A stretch of DNA of 64,000 bases from Achromobacter sp. Marseille-Q4962 (GTDB taxonomy: Bacteria; Pseudomonadota; Gammaproteobacteria; Burkholderiales; Burkholderiaceae_B). Made by a program: the position numbers and the translations under genes. The stretch is from the NCBI RefSeq assembly GCF_943737005.1, contig NZ_CALSFU010000009.1, forward strand, positions 1 through 64,000. Reading direction: 5' to 3'. Of the stretch, positions 58,129-64,000 are shown in pieces. Numbering within the stretch: position 1 is the first letter of the stretch; every line of letters starts with the position of its first letter. A model generated the notes under the pieces. It saw only the letters and a list, made by a program, of their open reading frames with translations. It was not told the origin of the DNA and searched no databases.

Positions 58129-58977
58129 TCAGCGGCCGGCGCGTTCGGCCGCCAGCAGGGCCGCGTAGCCCTGGCGGCTGTCCGGCCACTGCAGCGAAAA
58201 GCCGCTGGCGAGCAGGCGGGCGTTGCTGAGTTTCTTGCTGCCGACGTGCGCGGGCGCGGGCGCTTCCGCCGGCGCGGGCGCGCCCGCCAGCCTGGCCAGT
58301 TCCGCGTACAGCTCATGCAGCGGCAGGGGCGTGCTGTCGCAGCCGATATAGACGGGGGCCGGGTCGGGAAGGCCGACCAGGTGCGCCACCGCGGCGGCCG
58401 CGTCGTCGATGTGGATGCGGTTGGCCCAGTGCGGCGGCCGCCGTGGCGCGCCGGCCTTGCCCGCGCGCAACCGCTCGACGAGCCGCATGCGGCCGGGCCC
58501 GTAGAGGCCGGCCAGCCGCAGCGCCACCGCGGGAACGGGTTGCGAGGCCAGCAGGGCTTCGGCTTCCAGCAGGATCCGCCCGTTGCCGGCCAGCGGGGCG
58601 GCAGGCGTGTTCTCGTCCACCCAGGCGCCGTGGTGCTCGCCATAGACGGCGCTGGAGGAAATGAACACCACGCGCCGCAGCGGGTCGCCCGCCAGGGCCT
58701 GGAGCACGTTGCGCAAGCCGTCCACGAACACCGAGCGGTAGGCGTCGGGGTCGCGCGAGCCGGGCGCGGGCAGATAGACCAGGCAGCCGATGCCCGCGGG
58801 CAGGCCGCGCAGGCTGGCCGGGTCGGCCAGATCGCCGCGCAGCCAGCGGATGCCGTCGGATCCGCCGTCGGGCGGGTGGCGGCGCAAGGCATGGACCTCG
58901 TTGCCGCGCGCGCGCAGCAGCCGCGCCACGCGCAGCCCCAGGTCGCCGCAGCCGGCCAGCAGGATGCGTTCGCTCAT
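58129..58977 (-). CDS. NAD-dependent epimerase/dehydratase-like protein
   Basis: A 282-residue Rossmann protein of the extended SDR group (YeeZ-like). The cofactor loop is the atypical GCGDLGLRVA. VFISSSAVYGEHHGAWVDE carries a Ser-Tyr signature, but no YxxxK motif is evident; RLAGLYGPGRM and NRIHIDDAAAA are typical of sugar epimerases or YeeZ. Its substrate is unknown. It lies downstream of the ETF-QO gene with a terminator between them, and it converges on the ABC operon end, seven bases apart. Confidence 0.8.
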   Translation of the reverse strand: MSERILLAGCGDLGLRVARLLRARGNEVHALRRHPPDGGSDGIRWLRGDLADPASLRGLPAGIGCLVYLPAPGSRDPDAYRSVFVDGLRNVLQALAGDPLRRVVFISSSAVYGEHHGAWVDENTPAAPLAGNGRILLEAEALLASQPVPAVALRLAGLYGPGRMRLVERLRAGKAGAPRRPPHWANRIHIDDAAAAVAHLVGLPDPAPVYIGCDSTPLPLHELYAELARLAGAPAPAEAPAPAHVGSKKLSNARLLASGFSLQWPDSRQGYAALLAAERAGR

Positions 58978-59006
58978 GGTCGTTCTTCCTTGGGACGGCC
59001 CAAGAC

Positions 59007-59031
59007 AAAAAACGGCGCCCCGCGGGGCGCC
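59007..59031 (-). terminator. Rho-independent terminator (leftward) after the ETF-QO gene
   Basis: An 18-base perfect GC palindrome at 59014-59031 (GGCGCCCC, GC centre, GGGGCGCC) next to AAAAAA at 59007-59012, which is a U tract on the minus strand. Confidence 0.9.
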
Positions 59032-59036
59032 TGGCT

Positions 59037-60683
<1,647 letters not shown>

Positions 60684-60791
60684 TGCAAAGCTCCCCGTTG
60701 TATTCCATATATGTGGAAGTATTATCGGCGATTGTATTGCAGGCGGCATTCGGGCCGCCTTCGTATTTTGTTCACTGACCAGGAGTTATTG

Positions 60792-61241
60792 GTGAAGCCC
60801 GAACAGCCGCCGGAAAGAATCCTCGCCCCGGGAGATACCCATCAGGCCGACGTCCCCCTGCGCTGGGGCGATTCGGATGCCCTGAACCATCTCAACAACA
60901 CGCTGTATTTCCGCCTCATGGAAGAGGCGCGCATCCAGATTTTCCTCGCCGCGGGCCTGCCGCTGCCGGCCGACACGGGCGCCATCCTGGCGCACGCGTC
61001 CTGCGATTTCCTGCGCCCGCTCACGTATCCGGCCACGGTGCGCGTGACCCACAAGGTGGTGCGCATCGGGCGCTCCAGCGCCGAGTTCGAGCTGGCGCTC
61101 GAGAAGGCGGGCGACGACACGGGGCCCTATGCGCGCGGACGCAATGTGCTCGTCTGGATGGATTACGTCGCCAATGTGTCCGCGCCGTGGCCGCCCGAGG
61201 TGCTGGCGCGGCTGGCCGCGCAGTTCCAGCCGGCCGCCTGA
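60792..61241 (+). CDS. Acyl-CoA thioesterase (4HBT, YbgC/FcbC-like)
   Basis: A 149-residue hot-dog thioesterase; RWGDSDALNHLNNTLYFRLMEEAR has the catalytic Asp and His region of the YbgC/FcbC group. It starts from GTG 60792 with AGGAG six bases before it. It hydrolyses an acyl-CoA whose chain cannot be predicted; proximity to the ETF-QO and ScoAB genes suggests fatty acid or ketone body metabolism. Confidence 0.87.
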   Translation: MKPEQPPERILAPGDTHQADVPLRWGDSDALNHLNNTLYFRLMEEARIQIFLAAGLPLPADTGAILAHASCDFLRPLTYPATVRVTHKVVRIGRSSAEFELALEKAGDDTGPYARGRNVLVWMDYVANVSAPWPPEVLARLAAQFQPAA

Positions 61242-61359
61242 CGGGCGTGCAATTGCCCGGCATGCCGTTAAAATCGAGCGCAAACCAAGAATCACAATAG
61301 CGAGGGGGCGCCGTCCCGGTACGACCCTCTTCCGTTTACATTAACCAGGAGTTGGAGCG

Positions 61360-62058
61360 ATGGACAAGGTTTATGCAAGCGCCCGGGAGGCGCTGGCAGG
61401 CATCGTCAAGGACGGCCAGATGATTGCCGTGGGAGGCTTCGGCCTTTGCGGCATTCCCGAGGCCCTGATCGCGGCGCTGCGCGATTCGGGCGTGAAGGAT
61501 CTCACCTGCGTCAGCAATAACGCGGGCGTGGACGGCTTCGGCCTGGGCCAGCTGCTCAACACCCGCCAGGTGCGCAAGATGATCGCCTCCTACGTGGGCG
61601 AGAACAAGGAATTCGAGCGCCAGTACCTGTCGGGCGAACTCGAGCTCGAGTTCACGCCCCAGGGCACGCTGGCCGAGAAGCTGCGCGCCGGCGGCGCCGG
61701 CATCCCGGCGTTCTTCACCCGCACCGGCGTGGGCACCATCGTGGCCGACGGCAAGGAAATCCGCGAATTCGACGGACAGCAGTACGTCATGGAACGCTCG
61801 CTGGTGCCCGACGTGTCCCTGGTCAAGGCCCATATCGCCGATCGCAGCGGCAATCTGGTGTTCCGCAAGACGGCGCGCAACTTCAATCCCAACGTGGCGA
61901 TGGCTGGCAAGATCACCGTCGTCGAAGTGGAAAAGATCGTCGAGACCGGCGACCTGGACCCCGACCAGATCCACCTTCCCGGCATCTATGTGCAGCGGAT
62001 CGTCCTGAACGCGAATCCCGAAAAGCGCATCGAACAACGCACCACTCGCCCGGCCTAA
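61360..62058 (+). CDS. scoA: 3-oxoacid CoA-transferase subunit A
   Basis: Subunit A of succinyl-CoA:3-ketoacid CoA-transferase, which activates acetoacetate. The 232 residues start MDKVYASAREALAGIVKDGQ and contain the family signature GGFGLCGIPEALIAAL and GTLAEKLRAGGAGIPAF. It is followed 12 bases later by scoB. Long-chain variants (AtoDA, PcaIJ) have different N-termini. Confidence 0.94.
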   Translation: MDKVYASAREALAGIVKDGQMIAVGGFGLCGIPEALIAALRDSGVKDLTCVSNNAGVDGFGLGQLLNTRQVRKMIASYVGENKEFERQYLSGELELEFTPQGTLAEKLRAGGAGIPAFFTRTGVGTIVADGKEIREFDGQQYVMERSLVPDVSLVKAHIADRSGNLVFRKTARNFNPNVAMAGKITVVEVEKIVETGDLDPDQIHLPGIYVQRIVLNANPEKRIEQRTTRPA

Positions 62059-62070
62059 GGAGAAGACGAC

Positions 62071-62724
62071 ATGGCATGGTCCCGCGATGAAATGGCGGCG
62101 CGCGCCGCGCGCGAGCTGCAAGACGGTTTTTACGTGAACCTGGGCATCGGCCTGCCCACCCTGGTGGCCAACCACGTGCCCAAGGGCGTCGAGGTGTGGC
62201 TGCAGTCCGAAAACGGCCTGCTGGGCATCGGTCCGTTCCCCACCGACGACGAAGTCGACCCCGACCTCATCAACGCCGGCAAGCAGACGGTCACCACGCT
62301 GCCCGGCTCTTCCATCTTTTCCTCGGCGGATTCGTTCGCGATGATCCGCGGCGGCAAGATCAACCTGGCCATCCTGGGCGCCATGCAGGTGTCCGAGAAG
62401 GGCGACCTGGCCAACTGGATGATCCCGGGCAAGATGGTCAAGGGCATGGGCGGCGCCATGGACCTGGTGGCCGGCGTGGGCAAGGTGGTGGTGCTGATGG
62501 AGCACGTCGCCAAGAAGAAGGACGGCACGGAAGACATCAAGCTGCTGCCCGAATGCACGCTGCCGCTGACCGGCGTGGGCGTGGTCGATCTCATCATCAC
62601 CGACCTGGGCGTGATGGAAGTCACCGACGACGGCCTCAAGCTGCTGGAGCTGGCTCCCGGCGTCGCCGTGGACGAGATCCAGTCCAAGACCAAGGCCAAG
62701 CTGGATGTCTCGGCGGTGAAGTAA
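62071..62724 (+). CDS. scoB: 3-oxoacid CoA-transferase subunit B
   Basis: Catalytic subunit B of the same enzyme, 217 residues. The active-site glutamate is Glu47 in [12 protein letters not shown], which forms the glutamyl-CoA intermediate. [17 protein letters not shown] is the other signature. A terminator at 62746 follows, so scoAB form a closed unit with the thioesterase possibly separate (118-base gap before scoA). Confidence 0.95.
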   Translation: MAWSRDEMAARAARELQDGFYVNLGIGLPTLVANHVPKGVEVWLQSENGLLGIGPFPTDDEVDPDLINAGKQTVTTLPGSSIFSSADSFAMIRGGKINLAILGAMQVSEKGDLANWMIPGKMVKGMGGAMDLVAGVGKVVVLMEHVAKKKDGTEDIKLLPECTLPLTGVGVVDLIITDLGVMEVTDDGLKLLELAPGVAVDEIQSKTKAKLDVSAVK

Positions 62725-62745
62725 TCGCCCGGCACGACCTCGAAA

Positions 62746-62770
62746 CGGCGCCCCTCGCGGGCGCTGTTTT
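62746..62770. terminator. Terminator after scoB, overlapping the convergent gene end
   Basis: GCGCCC (62748-62753) pairs with GGGCGC (62759-62764), extended by one G-U and one C-G pair, then TTTT at 62767-62770. The last T is also the end of the acetyltransferase stop codon on the minus strand. Confidence 0.7.
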
Positions 62771-63231
62771 CATTTGGACGGCGCGTCGAGCAGCATGCCC
62801 ACGTGCGGGATGCCGTCTTCCATGTATTCGTCCGTGACCGGCACGAAGCCGTGGCCCGCATAGTAGTTCCGCAGGCGGGCCTGGGCGTTCAGGTAGAGCG
62901 GCCGGCCCGGCCACAGGCGTGCGGCCTCGGCCTTGGCGCGGCGCATGAGTTCGTGCCCCAGGCCGGCGCCGCGGAATGCGGGCGCGGTGATCACCCGGCC
63001 GATGACCGCGCGGCCTCCGTTCAGCGCGGGCTCCAGCAGGCGGCAATAAGCCGCCAGCTCGCCGTTTTCCCAGGCCATGAGGTGCGCCGTTGCGCCTTGC
63101 AAGTCTTTGCCGTCCAGATCCAGGTAGACGCATTCCTGTTCCACCACGAAGACTTCGGAGCGCAGCCGCAGCAGCGCGTAGAGCTCGGCCGGGGCGAGTT
63201 CGGAATGGGGCTTGCAGATCCAGGCGGGCAT
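62770..63231 (-). CDS. GNAT acetyltransferase, ElaA family
   Basis: A 153-residue acetyltransferase of the ElaA type (LYALLRLRSEVFVVEQECVYLDLDGKDL is the family hallmark) with the acetyl-CoA loop AFRGAGLGHELM. The acceptor is unknown; ElaA homologues are near-universal and poorly characterised. ATG 63231 (MPAWICKPHSELAPAEL) is the first methionine that fits homologues. Confidence 0.88.
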   Translation of the reverse strand: MPAWICKPHSELAPAELYALLRLRSEVFVVEQECVYLDLDGKDLQGATAHLMAWENGELAAYCRLLEPALNGGRAVIGRVITAPAFRGAGLGHELMRRAKAEAARLWPGRPLYLNAQARLRNYYAGHGFVPVTDEYMEDGIPHVGMLLDAPSK

Positions 63232-63358
63232 GGAAACTCCAGAAAGACGGGAGGCGTAAGCGTAACGCCTGCCGGCCCCGTTTTTTTTCTCCCGACTGTT
63301 ACATCTGAACGCGGGTATACCCTGAGTATGAAAATCTATTTTCTTATCTAAAATTTGC

Positions 63359-63376
63359 ATGTAAACAGATTTACAT
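63359..63376. promoter_or_regulatory. Dyad before the RpiR-family gene
   Basis: ATGTAAA and TTTACAT flank CAGA, an 18-base perfect dyad 26 bases before the predicted ATG, in a clearly A/T-rich region. It is a candidate operator for the regulator itself. Confidence 0.5.
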
Positions 63377-63402
63377 ATTCGTTCCCACGCTTTTTCCCCT
63401 CG

Positions 63403-64000
63403 ATGACCAAGGCTGCACTTACGATCGCTGACCGCATCGCCCGGGCCCAGCCCGCGCTCAGCCGGACGCAGCACAAGATGGCCGAATACGTGCTGGCGCA
63501 CCAGTTCCGGGTGGCCACCATGACCATCGACGAATTCGCGGCGGCGGTCGGCGTGTCGGTGGCGACGGCCAACCGTTTCGCCCGGGCGCTGGACCTGCCC
63601 GGCTATCCGCAATTCCGCGCCGAGCTGGCGCGCGGCTTCGAGGCCGCGCTGGAACCGGTGGAAAAACTGCGCACCGAACTCGCGCACCCCGCCAGCGCGG
63701 CGCAGATCTTCGCCGCGACGCTGCAGGAAGACATCGACAACGCACAGCGCAATCTCCAGGCCCTGGACGCCCAGGCCTGTGAGCGCGCCGTGGACGCGGT
63801 GCTCGGCGCCGACCGGGTCTTCATCATCGGTTTCGGGGCCAGCGGCTTCCTGGCCGGCCTGCTGCAGCGGGGCTTGTGCATGCACCTGCATTCGGTGGAA
63901 TCCCTGGCCGGGCCGGGCGGCGTGTCGCACGCCGCGCGCCAGATGTCGCGCATGACGTCCAGGGATCTGGTGATCGCCATCGGCTTTCCGCGCTACCTGG
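63403..64000 (+). CDS. RpiR/MurR-family regulator, N-terminal part (cut by window edge)
   Basis: About 199 residues are visible. The N-terminal HTH_6 domain (about 1-80, AQPALSRTQHKMAEYVLAHQ and GVSVATANRFARALDLPGYP) is that of RpiR regulators; the sugar-isomerase (SIS) domain begins near 125 (ADRVFIIGFGASGFLAG). RpiR proteins sense phosphosugars or related metabolites; the cofactor and target here are unknown. No clear Shine-Dalgarno stands before ATG 63403, so the start is tentative. Confidence 0.85.
   Translation, partial: MTKAALTIADRIARAQPALSRTQHKMAEYVLAHQFRVATMTIDEFAAAVGVSVATANRFARALDLPGYPQFRAELARGFEAALEPVEKLRTELAHPASAAQIFAATLQEDIDNAQRNLQALDAQACERAVDAVLGADRVFIIGFGASGFLAGLLQRGLCMHLHSVESLAGPGGVSHAARQMSRMTSRDLVIAIGFPRYL

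Overview
The window is about 67% G+C, densely coded and free of tRNAs, rRNAs, insertion sequences and CRISPR arrays. Gene order (yceD-rpmF-plsX-fabHDG-acpP-fabF, then rpoE-rseA-rseB-mucD-lepA-lepB-rnc-era-recO), a Bug-type solute receptor and several CoA-ester genes point to a betaproteobacterium of the Alcaligenaceae, close to Bordetella or Achromobacter. This assignment rests on gene content and order; no database search was run.

Layout. 1-7624: start of rne, with rluC and a HAD phosphatase divergent from it, then msrPQ (periplasmic methionine sulfoxide repair), and a minus-strand group with an AmiD-like lipoprotein amidase, an RsmI-like methylase and YceF. 7632-14475: the fatty-acid and phospholipid cluster, led by a good sigma70-type promoter. 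14519-18688: YgfX-like protein, sigma-E, its anti-sigma factor RseA, RseB and the periplasmic protease MucD, closed by a strong terminator. 18927-23868: lepA, lepB, rnc, era and an unusually short recO. 23875-30205: accessory genes, namely a LysR regulator, a PLP enzyme, an AstE/DoeB-type deacylase, a Bug receptor, an MFS-type carrier and a Tat-exported-looking aldo/keto reductase. 30354-34729: a Bax-inhibitor-1 protein, a small unknown, holC and pepA, with lptF divergent and no lptG after it.

34833-48276: a LysR regulator divergent from an orphan branched-chain-amino-acid-type receptor and mmsA; cysB with two nested dyads at its promoter; a Fur-box-controlled DUF2325 protein; an NlpC/P60 lipoprotein; a translationally coupled prpE-hbpS-UMF1 set followed by acs; and an EamA exporter. 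48314-58121: a threonine aldolase, then the most interesting accessory module: a class III aminotransferase, a GntR regulator with two winged helices, a cytoplasmic C45 Ntn-hydrolase and a complete peptide-type ABC importer with a fused double ATPase. Two dyads of identical length with TTGTA ends sit at the two promoters of that module. 58129-64000: an epimerase-like protein, ETF-ubiquinone oxidoreductase, a thioesterase, succinyl-CoA:3-ketoacid CoA-transferase (scoAB), an ElaA-type acetyltransferase and the start of an RpiR-family regulator cut by the window edge.

How it fits together. The first half is mostly housekeeping: envelope lipid synthesis, envelope stress response, secretion and RNA processing. 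The second half is catabolic: uptake and breakdown of acylated or amino-group-carrying small molecules and of short-chain acyl-CoAs (MmsA, PrpE, Acs, ETF-QO, ScoAB). Two clusters combine an uptake component, an amide-cleaving enzyme and a PLP enzyme, and are the best candidates for uncharacterised pathways.
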